Assembly (NCBI RefSeq): GCF_001578185.1
Contig: NZ_CP011008.1
Coordinates: 1,020,001-1,084,000 of the forward strand
Length of the DNA: 64,000 nt
Direction of reading: 5' to 3'
DNA from: Peribacillus simplex
Lineage (GTDB): Bacteria; Bacillota; Bacilli; Bacillales; DSM-1321
Shown: positions 1-9,351 of the stretch, piece after piece
How the letters are laid out: every line of letters begins with the position of its first letter
How positions within the stretch are numbered: position 1 is the first letter of the stretch
Program-made: the position numbers and the translations under genes
Notes under the pieces: generated by a model
Database searches by the model: none
What the model saw: the letters and a program-made list of their open reading frames with translations, nothing else
Told to the model about the DNA's origin: nothing

Positions 1-466
1 TTTGGGCAAGTTGCTTTTCGATTTCAGCCTTGGAAGCTGTATAGCCCTTTTTATCAGCAGCCTGAAGAAGCAATGTTTGCCCTACTAAAGAGTCGATCGT
101 TTGCTTTTTAATTTGTTTGGCTCCCTCTTTTGATGTTGGGTCTTGTCCGAATTGCTGCATCTGCATTTGTGTCGTGGACAAAACGGTATTATATTCCGCA
201 CCTGAAATTTTTTCGTCATTGACGATGGCCACGGTTTTCTTTTCATCCACCTTTTGCTTGTCTAGTTCCTTCTGCATTTCTTCCATCTTTTTTTGCTGTT
301 CCTCAGTTGCTTTAGCCGTTTCTTTCTCATCATTCTTGTTTTGCTGTTCCTCAGTTGTTTTAGTCTCTTTCCCGCCACTTTTTTTATCAGCTTCATCGTT
401 CGAACCACAAGCTGTTAGAACAACTGCCAATAATCCAATAACGATTGGGTACAATAGTTTCTTCAT
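1..466 (-). CDS. SurA/PrsA-like peptidylprolyl isomerase lipoprotein, C-terminus beyond window edge
   Basis: Reading the minus strand from an ATG at 466 (ribosome site AGAGGAGA just upstream) gives about 155 residues, open to the window edge. The start is a lipoprotein signal: a Lys-Lys N-terminus, a hydrophobic core and the lipobox LTAC near residue 20. A low-complexity Lys/Glu/Gln/Thr linker of about 45 residues follows, typical of a spacer over the membrane. Then a region beginning VAIVNDEKISGAEYN has the character of SurA N-terminal chaperone domains. The protein is probably membrane-anchored outside the cell and helps fold exported proteins. The rotamase domain itself would lie outside this window, so the enzyme activity is inferred, not seen. 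Confidence 0.75.
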   Translation of the reverse strand, partial: MKKLLYPIVIGLLAVVLTACGSNDEADKKSGGKETKTTEEQQNKNDEKETAKATEEQQKKMEEMQKELDKQKVDEKKTVAIVNDEKISGAEYNTVLSTTQMQMQQFGQDPTSKEGAKQIKKQTIDSLVGQTLLLQAADKKGYTASKAEIEKQLAQ

Positions 467-1045
467 ATTCAGTCTCCTCTCGTATTCAGTGCTAAAAAAA
501 TCATCTAATGCGCATTATAAAGGAATTCCCCATTAAAACACAATATATTCATTCTTTTTTCCAGAAAACAGGAAGATAGTATAGGCATTTTCTCATTATA
601 TTCGGTATAAGATTCAAGGAAATGAACCAATTTACCCTGCATCGATTCAATAGCTGAAAAGAGATAGTCAGACTGGCATACACGACAAAAGGGAAAGCAC
701 TTCGATCCATCCATAGCGGAGACAACCCTCTATGACCATATATCCCCGATGAATCAGTAAGGATTTTTTGATATCTTACACATTCCTTCCTCTATTGTTT
801 TTTTACTTATCTTTCATATAACATTAATACCCCACTAATAATTTCATCTTATTATGAAGTAAGAACTGACCTTTATAGGGTGATTTTTGAAAAAATGTAA
901 GTTTGAAATCATATATATACAAATCCAATTTTTTGTTTACCATAATGGTTTTTTGAATTGGAACTACATAGTTAATTTGCTCACCATCGAATCGATAGCT
1001 TGATCCCTATAAAACAGTTACTAGAAGAGAATGGGAGTTTTATTA

Positions 1046-2251
1046 ATGAATAATCAAGAACCGCATGAAGGGTTGGATAGACGGAATTTTATCAAGATAG
1101 GAGGAATGAGTACACTTGCCTTAACACTTGGATTCTCTGGACTTTCAGATGATTTATTTAGCACTGTAGCACTGGCAGAAGAAAAAGATGACATGGCTCT
1201 TCAATTTAATCGTAATGGAAAATTAAAAATCGTTCAATTTAATGATACACAAGATGATGAACGTATTGATCGTAGAACATTACAGCTTATGGAGAAAGTG
1301 CTTGATACAGAAAAACCTGATTTTGTTGTGATTAATGGAGACATTATTACGGGTGGATGCGATACATCTATGGAGATGAAGCAAGCCATTAACAATGTCG
1401 CACACCCTATGGAACAAAGAGGAATCAAGTGGGCCATTACCTTTGGAAATCATGATGAAGATTCTACCCCGAAGGGCGGTCTTAATGAGGAAGACATGCT
1501 TAAAATCTATCTTTCTTATAAATACAATATGAACAAGCCTACCGTCGAAGGTATTACTGGGACAGGTAACATGAATTTACTTATAAAGGATTCAAAAGGA
1601 AAAAAGGCAGCTTTCAACCTCTGGCTTCTTGACAGTGGAAGATATGCGCCAAAAACCATTGCAGGTCAAGATTTCCAAGGATATCCGACTTGGGACTGGC
1701 TTCGTTTTAATCAGGTGAACTGGTATTATGAGACGTCAAAAAAATTAGAGGGAAAATGGAAGAGAAAAATTCCTTCACTCGCTTTCATCCATATTCCTCT
1801 GTGGGAACACAGATTTATGTGGTATGCGAGCGTAGATCAAAGAGCTGACTCCAATCATGAGGTAGCCGTTAAAAAGCATAATATAGTAGGAGAAAGAAAT
1901 GAAGAAGAGTGTATGGGACCAATTAACGGGGGGCTGTTTTCAGCGATGCTGGAGAGAGGCGATGTCAAGGGCATTTTTTGCGGTCATGATCATATAAACA
2001 CTTATGTAGGTAATTATTACGGAATCCTGCTTGGTTATGCGGGCAGTACCGGGTTCGGCGCTTATGGTCTGCCGGGAGCTGAAAGGAACAGACTGCGCGG
2101 CGCCAGAGTATTTAATTTAGATGAAAATACAGCTGAGGTTCTAGTAGAAACGCACATGGTATTCGCAAAGGACTACGGGATCGATTTGACAGCTAATGAT
2201 CAGAGTATTGATCCTGTGCCTCTAGAAAACAATAAGAAAGTAAAAATGTAA
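1046..2251 (+). CDS. Tat-exported metallophosphoesterase
   Basis: The N-terminus carries DRRNFIK followed by a hydrophobic stretch, which fits a twin-arginine signal, so the folded enzyme is probably exported. Calcineurin-type metal motifs follow in order: FNDTQDD, NGDII, GNHDED, a His in AFIHIPL and GHDHINTY. This set resembles the DCR2/purple-acid-phosphatase-like branch of metallophosphoesterases. The likely reaction is phosphoester hydrolysis; the substrate is unknown. An ATG at 1031 is in frame, but GGGAG at 1033-1037 sits 8 bases before the ATG at 1046, so 1046 is the better start (401 aa). The gene stands alone, with a terminator about 200 bases downstream. Confidence 0.85.
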   Translation: MNNQEPHEGLDRRNFIKIGGMSTLALTLGFSGLSDDLFSTVALAEEKDDMALQFNRNGKLKIVQFNDTQDDERIDRRTLQLMEKVLDTEKPDFVVINGDIITGGCDTSMEMKQAINNVAHPMEQRGIKWAITFGNHDEDSTPKGGLNEEDMLKIYLSYKYNMNKPTVEGITGTGNMNLLIKDSKGKKAAFNLWLLDSGRYAPKTIAGQDFQGYPTWDWLRFNQVNWYYETSKKLEGKWKRKIPSLAFIHIPLWEHRFMWYASVDQRADSNHEVAVKKHNIVGERNEEECMGPINGGLFSAMLERGDVKGIFCGHDHINTYVGNYYGILLGYAGSTGFGAYGLPGAERNRLRGARVFNLDENTAEVLVETHMVFAKDYGIDLTANDQSIDPVPLENNKKVKM

Positions 2252-2458
2252 AGCGGTAAAGAGGTTTTAAGAACATTGATTGCATTTACTAGATTTTGTA
2301 CAGAATTGTATATAAGGTAAATTTTACTGATTGGTTGATCGTTAAATAAAGTGGCAATTCTTTAATTTATATTTATAAGCTGAAAATCGGGCGCATTTCT
2401 TGAATAACGAAATTATTGATTTATCCGTGTCAAATCATAATGTTGTAATACTACAAAT

Positions 2459-2504
2459 AAGGATAGATAAAGCTGATTAGGTTCAATTTTTATCTATCCT
2501 TATA
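2459..2504. terminator. Bidirectional rho-independent terminator
   Basis: A 13-base stem (AAGGATAGATAAA paired with TTTATCTATCCTT) with A and T runs on its sides lies between the phosphoesterase gene and the convergent sensor-kinase operon. The rest of 2252-2576 shows no gene. Confidence 0.75.
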
Positions 2505-2576
2505 TAATGTTTAACATTATTTATTTTAATGAAAATATCAAATAGTCTTCTTTTTACATGGTCTCCTACTATTTCA

Positions 2577-3128
2577 TTACATTTCTTTATTCTTACCTCT
2601 TTTAAAGTAATACAAGAGTGCAATGATCAAAATCAATAATACTAGAACAATCTTTACATCGTTTGAAGCCTTCATTGCTTGTGTCACCGAGTACGCCTCG
2701 ACAAGGAGGGCAGGCAGTTTTCCGATGGATGTGGCGAGGAAGAAAATCATCACGCCCGTCTCGCTTAATGCTGCTGTAAGGTTGATCACGCCGGATGGTA
2801 TAAAAGGTAGGATTCTAAGCATCAGAATCATCCAAAATGCATGGTAGCCTTGTGACTTTTGCAGCTGCATGACCCACTGGTTCTTCATGAATTTGGGTTT
2901 GAAAGTTTGAAAGCCCTTTCGATATAACCAAAAGCTGACTACTGCTCCGGCAATTTCTCCCATGTAAGAAAGGATCAATCCCTTTTCAAATCCAAATGCG
3001 GTGATATTGGCAGCCGTGATGAATACGCTTGGAATAAAACCAAGAACGCTAATCAATATGTTCAATACTAAACTTACAGCAATGAAAAAGGGTCCGCTGG
3101 TTGCTAATGCATCAGAAATGAAATCCAT
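2577..3128 (-). CDS. TVP38/TMEM64-family membrane protein
   Basis: This 183-residue protein has about five hydrophobic segments. In its middle is the SNARE-associated/DedA-like core, with a Gly-Glu-Ile-Ala-Gly-Ala helix followed by an Arg-Lys-Gly-Phe loop and a Pro-rich re-entrant stretch (LRILPFIPSGVINL). TVP38 relatives act in the cytoplasmic membrane and some move lipids; no specific substrate can be read here. It begins one base after the response regulator ends on the same strand, so it is the last gene of a kinase-regulator-membrane protein operon and may be functionally tied to that signalling pair. Confidence 0.8.
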   Translation of the reverse strand: MDFISDALATSGPFFIAVSLVLNILISVLGFIPSVFITAANITAFGFEKGLILSYMGEIAGAVVSFWLYRKGFQTFKPKFMKNQWVMQLQKSQGYHAFWMILMLRILPFIPSGVINLTAALSETGVMIFFLATSIGKLPALLVEAYSVTQAMKASNDVKIVLVLLILIIALLYYFKRGKNKEM

Positions 3129-3129
3129 A

Positions 3130-3804
3130 TCAATCCACAGAACTCCATTTATATCCGATGCCCCAGACCGTTTTCAAATGTTGGTCTACTGGAAAACCTG
3201 CATGGCGCAATTTCTCTCTAATATTGCGAATATGGGAATCGATTGTCCGATCTTCCGTATCCGTTTTAAATCCCCATATGGTCGAAAGCAGGTGATCCCT
3301 GGAATACACTTGGTCAGGGGATTTTAAAAACAAGCACAACATGGAAAACTCTTTTGGCGTTAATGGGATGATTTTGGAATCATAATGCGCTTCATAAGCG
3401 GATTCATTTAAATGTATCCCCTTAAAGAACACACCTTGGTGATTAGGTACTCTTCGTGTAACAGCTTCAATTCTGGCAAGTAAAACATCTTCATTAAAGG
3501 GTTTCGTTACATAATCGTCCGCACCCTTTTTCAACCCTTTCACCATTTCTTCTGCAGCATCCCGGGCGGTGAGCATGATTATGGGAATATTGGAAAACCC
3601 CCGGATCCCTTCACATGTTTCCCATCCATCCATCTCAGGCATCATTACATCAAGAATGACAATGTCAGCATGTTCATGCTCTAAGAACAGTAAGGCTTCA
3701 TGTCCAGATTTCATCTTAATGCAAGTATATCCGTGAGGTATAAGGTATAGCTCTATAAGATCAAGCATTCTCTGTTCATCATCGACCAGAACCACTGTCT
3801 TCAT
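3130..3804 (-). CDS. OmpR/PhoB-family response regulator
   Basis: The receiver domain (residues 1-115) has the acidic pair DD at 8-9, the phosphoacceptor Asp52 in VILDVMMPEMDGW, the switch Thr in MLTARD and Lys in YVTKPF. A winged-helix DNA-binding domain follows (about 125-222), ending in VWGIGYKW. At 224 aa it has normal length. The gene overlaps the end of the upstream kinase by 26 bases, so the two are probably translationally coupled. Targets are not visible, but the downstream TVP38 gene is an obvious member of the same transcript. Confidence 0.9.
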   Translation of the reverse strand: MKTVVLVDDEQRMLDLIELYLIPHGYTCIKMKSGHEALLFLEHEHADIVILDVMMPEMDGWETCEGIRGFSNIPIIMLTARDAAEEMVKGLKKGADDYVTKPFNEDVLLARIEAVTRRVPNHQGVFFKGIHLNESAYEAHYDSKIIPLTPKEFSMLCLFLKSPDQVYSRDHLLSTIWGFKTDTEDRTIDSHIRNIREKLRHAGFPVDQHLKTVWGIGYKWSSVD

Positions 3805-5173
3805 ATTTTATCTCCTTAAATGTGATAATGAAGCACGTTCCTTGCTCCAAATTGCTTTTAACTGAAATGGTTCCACCTTGAACTTCAACTAATTGCTTGA
3901 CGATGGAGAGCCCCAATCCGAATCCACCGGTATCTCTAGCGCGTGATTTCTCGACACGATATAATCGGTCAAAGATATGGGGTATATCTTCACTTGGAAT
4001 GCCAACCCCTTGATCGATTATAGAGATGGAAATACTGCTAAGCGATTCAGTGGCTTTGATGGTAGTGACTGTATATTCGTTCGAGTACTTCAGTGCATTA
4101 TCCAGCAGGTTAAGAATGACTTGCTCAAACCTTGAGGGATCAATATCTAAAAATAAATGATCCTTGCATACCAGGTGCAATTGAATTTTTTTATTTGTAA
4201 AAGCTGGTAACACTTTTTCATGAATGGTTTGCAGGAATTTAGAGAGCTGTATGGTTTCTTTTGAAATCGTAAATGTATTTACATCCATTCTAGCCATATT
4301 GAATAGTTCATCCAATAATCTGTTTAATCGTTGGGATTCATCATGGATGATCTCTAAGTATCGTGATCTTTCGGATGCATCCAATTCTTTTCGGCGGGCA
4401 ATATCAGCGTAGCCCTTTATATAAGTTAGCGGCGTTCGCAGTTCATGAGAGATACTTGCCAAAAATTCATTGCGTTCCTTCTTTAAATAGTTCAATTCAT
4501 TAGCCAAGCTTTGAATGGATTGGGCAAGTTCCCCAAGTTCATCATGAGATCGTACTGGTACAGCCACTGAAAAATTCCCTTTACTGAGTTTGGTGGTCGA
4601 TTCTTTCATCGCAATAAGCGGTCTAGTCAAAGCTTTTGAAAGAAAATAAATGGTGATAATCATGAAGAAAAGGAGCAAAACAATTGCAAAGAGGAAATGT
4701 CTATTCAATTGAGCGATTAAATCTTCAACATCCCTCGTATCTTTGAACATATAGATATAGCCTTCATTTTTTTTATCACTGATAAATGGCGTAACGGTGG
4801 CTATATACCTTTCATCCTTCCAACTTGATTGGATGATGAGGCCCTTTCGTGGTACTTGGGGGAGGTTTTTTTCTAAGATTTTTTTCATTCCCCCATTTAC
4901 CTTTTCGGAAGATATCAGAATATCTCCTCTTGTATTCATTATCACGACATCTGTATCTGTATGTGATTCCATCAGGGCGATATGCTGAAGGGTTGAGTTT
5001 GAATAAGTGATTTCCAACACATCACGATGACTATTGCCACGGGCCTTCAGTGATTCCAATTCTTGATTGATACGGGAATGGATCACTTTATTATGTAAGT
5101 AAATCATGGAAACGGTTTCCATCAAAAAAATGCAAACAAAAATACATAGTCCCAACTTAAAGGAGATTTTCAA
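3779..5173 (-). CDS. Membrane sensor histidine kinase
   Basis: The protein has two transmembrane segments (about 8-28 and 163-183 when counted from the GTG at 5182) around an extracytoplasmic sensor loop. A HAMP domain, a HisKA domain with phospho-His near residue 246 (SISHELRTP) and a HATPase domain with N, G1 and G2 boxes follow (NLLDNALKYS, DQGVGIP, GGFGLGLS). It is the partner of the overlapping OmpR-type regulator. A GTG at 5182 also opens the frame, but the ribosome site AGAAGG directly abuts it and is 8 bases before the TTG at 5173, so I prefer 5173. The signal sensed is unknown. Confidence 0.88.
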   Translation of the reverse strand: MKISFKLGLCIFVCIFLMETVSMIYLHNKVIHSRINQELESLKARGNSHRDVLEITYSNSTLQHIALMESHTDTDVVIMNTRGDILISSEKVNGGMKKILEKNLPQVPRKGLIIQSSWKDERYIATVTPFISDKKNEGYIYMFKDTRDVEDLIAQLNRHFLFAIVLLLFFMIITIYFLSKALTRPLIAMKESTTKLSKGNFSVAVPVRSHDELGELAQSIQSLANELNYLKKERNEFLASISHELRTPLTYIKGYADIARRKELDASERSRYLEIIHDESQRLNRLLDELFNMARMDVNTFTISKETIQLSKFLQTIHEKVLPAFTNKKIQLHLVCKDHLFLDIDPSRFEQVILNLLDNALKYSNEYTVTTIKATESLSSISISIIDQGVGIPSEDIPHIFDRLYRVEKSRARDTGGFGLGLSIVKQLVEVQGGTISVKSNLEQGTCFIITFKEIKYEDSGSGR

Positions 5174-5490
5174 AATATTCACCTTCTTATTTGATGGAGT
5201 AAGTTTAGCAAAAAAGTATGAAGAAAGTATGCAGTTTTTTTCAATTTCTTCGCATCCTCTTAAACAACGATAATCCGAATGATGACAGGTTGCAAGAAGG
5301 ACTTTAATGGACCCGAACCGCCATTTTTTTGTTTTGATATATGGACATGGGAATCAGTTTGTATTTTGGCACTTCCTACAAATAACAAACGATGAATTTT
5401 TTTTGTGCAAAATCTACTGGGGAATATATAACACTTTGGATAGTGACGGACCATTATCTTCCATGCTATCATTCATTATTTTTGGAATCG

Positions 5491-5630
5491 GTGAGAAACC
5501 TTCTACAGCAAGGGGAATTCGAGAGCCGAATTTTAGCAGAAGTTTCACAGCTTTTTCAGGTTCAAGGTTACCACGGAACAGGTTTGAATCAAATTTAAAA
5601 GAACGCGGCGAACCTTATTTTAATCACGTA
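5491..5630 (+). pseudogene. TetR/AcrR regulator relic (N-terminal HTH only)
   Basis: From a GTG at 5491 the frame reads RILAEVSQLFQVQGYHGTGL, then NQI and a stop. This is the first helix and start of the helix-turn-helix of TetR/AcrR regulators of the LmrA/YxaF type. In the next frame the sequence continues LKERGEPYFNHV, which matches the following helix with several residues deleted. So about 40 residues remain, with a frameshift plus an internal deletion, and the ligand-binding domain is gone. A terminator sits 4 bases downstream. The upstream imperfect palindrome near 5440-5460 could be a relic of its operator, but this is weak. Confidence 0.55.
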
Positions 5631-5633
5631 TTA

Positions 5634-5660
5634 CTGCCGATAAAAATCGGCAGTTTTTTT
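5634..5660 (+). terminator. Rho-independent terminator
   Basis: A perfect 7-base stem (CTGCCGA/TCGGCAG) with a short A-rich loop and seven Ts follows the TetR relic, probably the terminator of the gene that was lost. Confidence 0.8.
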
Positions 5661-5742
5661 ATTTTAGCCTACACAAAATATTTTGCGTATAGGAAACATT
5701 TTGTTGCGATTGAATACTATGTAAAAAAAGGAGCTGATTCAT

Positions 5743-5865
5743 ATGAGTTGTACAAACCGTACACAAAAAAAAATAATGGCTTATTCCGCAATATTCAAAA
5801 AAATGGGCATTCTCAATGATGAGGAATACAAAAATATCACGAAGACCTTTCAAACAAAGGATTGA
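5743..5865 (+). CDS. Small hypothetical protein, 40 aa
   Basis: An excellent ribosome site (AAAAAAGGAG) lies 8 bases before this ATG. The product is basic and Lys/Thr-rich and ends with a segment of the form GILNDEEYKNITKTF, which recalls the short SHOCT-like helix found at the ends of many Firmicute proteins. It has no obvious partner; the next gene starts about 190 bases downstream. Function is unknown. It is called from the ribosome site and the clean short frame, not from recognised homology. Confidence 0.5.
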   Translation: MSCTNRTQKKIMAYSAIFKKMGILNDEEYKNITKTFQTKD

Positions 5866-6052
5866 TGATGGGTACATTGATATTCATAAACTTTTATCTC
5901 GCATTAAACGGGCTGTAAAACCCCCGCCTTAAATTGATGAGGAGGGGGATTGCAGTCATACTTTATTGCCCTTTGGTTACAAAAAAAGGGATATATGGTA
6001 TAGTTAGGGATTAGCGTGAAGGAAGTCGATTAAAAGGAGAGTATTAGATAGA

Positions 6053-6787
6053 ATGAATGGAATATTTGACGCAGAAAAATATATGCATGCACCCTCTTTA
6101 ATCCTTATTGCAATCAGTTGCATACTGATTGGTATAGCATTTGCCATTATTTATAAAAAACAAGAAAGTCCTCCTAAGGCATGGAAGGCTCTCGTTGTGT
6201 TTGTACTAGGAATGATCACTTTTAGTTTTACTTTTAATCTATCAGATGAGGTGGTTAGTGTACCTATTATCCCTATAGGAGTTGCTCTCTTATCATGGTT
6301 ATTGAGAAGGAAAGGAAATGAAGGGAGGTGGCAGAGATTCCGTCGATTTGCCTGGCTCGGATTCCTATGGAATTTCATCTTTTTGGGTGCTTCACTTTTA
6401 GCCATACCGCTGGATGAAATGATGTATCCTAAGGCTGACATATCTACATATATGATGGACATTAAAAGGGCTTCGCTGATGGCGACGCATCCGAACTCCA
6501 AAGAAGTCACTTTGAATAAAGAAGAGCTGGAAAGACAAATGAACAAGATGAAACAAAAAAAGATCGAGAGTGAATCTTGGTATTACGGAATCAATGAAGA
6601 TAGCGGGTACAAAGAAATGTTCCCTTATATTTTGACAGGTACCGTTCCTAAAAAAGGAAGAGGTCTTGAAACACTCATTTTCATTGAAGAAGATGGAAAG
6701 GGTCTACTGATTACACCTAATAAAGGGCATCAGGTTTACTACAGGCTAGAGGAATCCATTTTGACTGGAGGTGCGATAGAAGGATGA
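6053..6787 (+). CDS. Hypothetical multi-pass membrane protein
   Basis: The first about 135 residues hold four hydrophobic helices (near 13-33, 45-63, 67-84 and 101-120). A soluble, highly charged C-terminal domain of about 110 residues follows, rich in Lys and Glu. An AAAAGGAGA ribosome site precedes the ATG. Its last four bases (ATGA) overlap the start of the next gene, so the two are translationally coupled and likely act together. I do not recognise a family. The layout of a membrane anchor plus charged domain beside a membrane-tethered partner suggests an envelope role, but nothing more specific. Confidence 0.7.
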   Translation: MNGIFDAEKYMHAPSLILIAISCILIGIAFAIIYKKQESPPKAWKALVVFVLGMITFSFTFNLSDEVVSVPIIPIGVALLSWLLRRKGNEGRWQRFRRFAWLGFLWNFIFLGASLLAIPLDEMMYPKADISTYMMDIKRASLMATHPNSKEVTLNKEELERQMNKMKQKKIESESWYYGINEDSGYKEMFPYILTGTVPKKGRGLETLIFIEEDGKGLLITPNKGHQVYYRLEESILTGGAIEG

Positions 6788-7512
6788 CTAAAAAAACAAA
6801 AATGATTGTTTTCATTACAGCTGTTATATCGATTGGAGGTATCCTTTTATTTGTTCGATTTCCAAAAGAGCCGGAACCCTTCATATCGGACAGACAAGTC
6901 ATCGAACGAATAAACTCAACCTTCTCTGAGGCTCAGCCTAGGGTCATACAAGATCAAATATTTTTGGATAATACACATGTGTTTGTCCCCTTTATTAACG
7001 TAGATAATGGGTATGGGATGAGCTTTTGGGTCTGGAAGGGCAATAAATGGAGAGTGGCTTCTGTGGAAAATAGCGGTCAGCCACAGGTTTGGAATGGAGA
7101 AGAAAAATCTTTGATCATGTGGAATATGGATCCGAAAGATGACATTTCCGAAATCAGGGTTTTTATGAAAAAAGATAGAGGTTTTATGGTATCGGATGGC
7201 ATAGCTACCTATCAACCTGGAATAGAAATGATGCACAGCATTGTGCTTAATGGAAAAACGTACGGAGTCGGGAGGTATCCTGACAATTGGAGGGAGCTTA
7301 TGGATCAGTATGTAAAACTTCAGGTAGAAGATCGGCAGAGTGACTTTCCTGAATTTAACAAACTGATACAATTGGCTATAAATTTTTATGATAAGGATGG
7401 GAATGAGACATTTCCTGAGCACTCCTTTAACGGAAATGGCTATATGACAGGAGATAACTTTGTGGATGTTCCTTTCCTTGTTCAAGCGGATGAGTTGGAG
7501 GGAGCCTATTGA
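6784..7512 (+). CDS. Hypothetical membrane-anchored protein
   Basis: This 242-residue protein has a Lys-rich N-terminus and one hydrophobic helix (about 6-24), then a long hydrophilic domain that would lie outside the membrane. There is no lipobox Cys, so it is probably anchored by an uncleaved signal. The outer domain is rich in aromatic and acidic residues (for example YGMSFWVWKGNKWRVASVE), suggesting a compact beta-rich fold. It is coupled by a 4-base overlap to the upstream membrane protein. The family is not recognised. Confidence 0.7.
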   Translation: MTKKTKMIVFITAVISIGGILLFVRFPKEPEPFISDRQVIERINSTFSEAQPRVIQDQIFLDNTHVFVPFINVDNGYGMSFWVWKGNKWRVASVENSGQPQVWNGEEKSLIMWNMDPKDDISEIRVFMKKDRGFMVSDGIATYQPGIEMMHSIVLNGKTYGVGRYPDNWRELMDQYVKLQVEDRQSDFPEFNKLIQLAINFYDKDGNETFPEHSFNGNGYMTGDNFVDVPFLVQADELEGAY

Positions 7513-7698
7513 AAAGGGGCTGCCAAAATTAGCTTGCCATTACACGTATCAGTTTTTATATATTTGGCTATTGATCATTCATAAAATCCGCCGTTTTTAT
7601 AATGGAGCTTAATTTTGAAAGTAAATAGGAAGATTGTTGTGACCCGCTGGTATTCTCTGCGATAATGGAATAAAGAAATCGAAAAGGAGCTACGTAGG

Positions 7699-8175
7699 AT
7701 GGCAGAGGACTTTAAAATTCCCAGCTTGAAAGTTGATGAGATCGATAAGAAAATCATATCGGTTTTACATGAAGATGCGCGAATTTCGTATACCGACTTA
7801 GCGAAGAAAGTGGAGCTCTCCAGGGTTGCGGTTCAAATGAGAATCAATCATCTTGTTGAAAACGATGTGATTGAGAGGTTCACTGCGGTCATAAATCCAG
7901 CTAAGGTCGGCATCCATGTTTCGGCATTCTTTAACGTTGAGGTTGAACCTAAATATCTGGAATCAGTCGCACAGCAATTAGAAAGTGAACCGGCTGTAAC
8001 GAGTTTATATCATATGACCGGTCCGAGTAAACTCCATATGCACGGAATCTTTACTGATAACCAGGAGATGGAACGTTTTCTCAATCAGAAGCTGTATGCG
8101 ATCGTCGGTGTTGTCAGCGTTGATTGCCAAATTCTCATTAAACGTTATAAAAGCCGGATGGGCATGAAGCTTTAA
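7699..8175 (+). CDS. ywrC: Lrp/AsnC-family regulator, YwrC-like
   Basis: An N-terminal winged-helix domain (about 12-70, with [20 protein letters not shown]) is followed by a RAM/ligand-binding domain, the usual Lrp/AsnC architecture at the usual length (158 aa). A ribosome site AAAGGAG lies before the ATG. It converges on two half-size chromate transporter genes. In Bacillus subtilis ywrC lies beside ywrA, ywrB and ywrD, and here a gamma-glutamyltransferase relic like ywrD lies on the other side of the transporters. The synteny supports the symbol and a role as local regulator of the transporters; the ligand is unknown. Confidence 0.8.
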   Translation: MAEDFKIPSLKVDEIDKKIISVLHEDARISYTDLAKKVELSRVAVQMRINHLVENDVIERFTAVINPAKVGIHVSAFFNVEVEPKYLESVAQQLESEPAVTSLYHMTGPSKLHMHGIFTDNQEMERFLNQKLYAIVGVVSVDCQILIKRYKSRMGMKL

Positions 8176-8178
8176 ATG

Positions 8179-8208
8179 AAAAAATCCCCCTATATAGGTG
8201 GATTTTTT
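8179..8208. terminator. Terminator between ywrC and the chromate transporters
   Basis: A stem of AATCCCCC with GGTGGATT around a TATATA loop, flanked by A and T runs, separates the convergent genes and can stop transcription in both directions. Confidence 0.75.
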
Positions 8209-8212
8209 ATTA

Positions 8213-8764
8213 TTATGTGAGCGGGATGATAAAGCCGCCGTACGCAAAGGCAAGTATGATTACGAAGGCGGGGTGGATCTTGAATTTACCTAGGGCCAAA
8301 AAGGCCAATCCAGCGATGACGATTGAATGGATGTAGCCGATGGAACCTACGGCATGCTCGGCCATATTCCAGGTGAGCAATAACATCATGATCGCGATCA
8401 CGGGCTGTACAAGCAGGGACATGCCTTTTACGATAGGCGATTGCTTGTATTTTCGCAGGATTTTTAATAAATATATCAAAGCCACGGCTGAAGGGATGAT
8501 CGTGCCTGCCAATGCGACTAGAAATCCTGGCCAGCCATATACATCATATCCGACATATGCGGCTATTTTCGTGGCGATCGGTCCTGGGAGTGAATTTCCT
8601 AACGCAAGCATTTGTGAGAACTCGGCATTATCAAGCCAGCCATAACGGGTGACGATTTGATCATACATAAGCGGAATCGAGGCTGGACCTCCGCCATAAC
8701 CAAGAATATTGGCAATGAAAAACGCTAGAAAAACAGCAACTCCTATTGGGATAATAAGACCCAT
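8213..8764 (-). CDS. Chromate transporter, half-size subunit (second of pair)
   Basis: This is a CHR-family protein of 183 residues with about six hydrophobic segments. It keeps the family pattern GGGPASIPLMYDQIV near the start and FSQMLALGNSLPGPIATKIA in the next loop. Full-length CHR proteins are about 400 residues and duplicated; in Bacillus the halves are commonly separate genes, as here. Its partner (8794-9351) ends 29 bases upstream on the same strand. The pair probably forms a heterodimer in the cytoplasmic membrane that exports chromate, though related pairs may carry other anions. It resembles YwrA/YwrB of B. subtilis. Confidence 0.85.
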   Translation of the reverse strand: MGLIIPIGVAVFLAFFIANILGYGGGPASIPLMYDQIVTRYGWLDNAEFSQMLALGNSLPGPIATKIAAYVGYDVYGWPGFLVALAGTIIPSAVALIYLLKILRKYKQSPIVKGMSLLVQPVIAIMMLLLTWNMAEHAVGSIGYIHSIVIAGLAFLALGKFKIHPAFVIILAFAYGGFIIPLT

Positions 8765-8793
8765 TAAGCGGATTCCTCCTTCCTATTAACCTT

Positions 8794-9351
8794 TTAATTT
8801 TTCAATCTTTCCTTTAATTTAAAATGGAACGCCCCATATAAAAGGAAAATCATAATGACGATACCCGGATGCAGGGAAATGACCTGCAGAAGCAAAAAGG
8901 AAATCGCAAAAAAGGTGATTCCGAGCATCTTTCCTAACCCTTTGACCGCCTTTTCGCCAAACTCATAAGCCATTTGACCAAGCATGACAGCAACAACCGG
9001 CATTACAGCAGCGATCATATTACTGATCATTGCCGAATTACTTAAAACATTAATGAATGAAATCAAGAAAACCATCGCAATGCATGAAGGTAAAACGTGA
9101 GCGGCCACGCTGACGATGGCTCCAGGCCAGCCTTTTAATTTATAACCAAGATATGCTGCCATCTTAGTGGCAATCGGTCCTGGGAGTGTATTGGCAATCG
9201 CCAAAGTGTCCCCGAATTCATCATCGTCGAGCCAGTGATAACGGGAAACTGCTTCATGGCGGATGAGCGGGATGACAGACGGCCCGCCGCCGAAACCTAA
9301 TATCCCCGTTCTCATCATCCCAATCGTCAATTCCGTATATGGATTTTTCAA
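8794..9351 (-). CDS. Chromate transporter, half-size subunit (first of pair)
   Basis: This is the second CHR half, 185 aa. It has the signature GILGFGGGPSVIPLIRHEAV at the N-terminus and FGDTLAIANTLPGPIATKMA about 30 residues later, then hydrophobic helices to the C-terminus. It leads a two-gene minus-strand operon with the downstream half (8213-8764). The two halves are clear paralogs but well diverged, as expected of an obligate heterodimer with opposite membrane orientations. Regulation by the neighbouring Lrp-type gene is likely from synteny, not shown. Confidence 0.85.
   Translation of the reverse strand: MKNPYTELTIGMMRTGILGFGGGPSVIPLIRHEAVSRYHWLDDDEFGDTLAIANTLPGPIATKMAAYLGYKLKGWPGAIVSVAAHVLPSCIAMVFLISFINVLSNSAMISNMIAAVMPVVAVMLGQMAYEFGEKAVKGLGKMLGITFFAISFLLLQVISLHPGIVIMIFLLYGAFHFKLKERLKN

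Noticed and set aside
117..536. 139-residue plus-strand frame rich in Ser, Cys and Phe
   Set aside because: It is the antisense shadow of the lipoprotein gene at 1-466.
505..714. 69-residue minus-strand frame
   Set aside because: No convincing ribosome site, odd composition and no recognisable family; the 467-1030 stretch is better read as spacer.
5743..5865. Toxin-antitoxin component
   Set aside because: A single small gene without a partner frame or motif; no basis beyond size.
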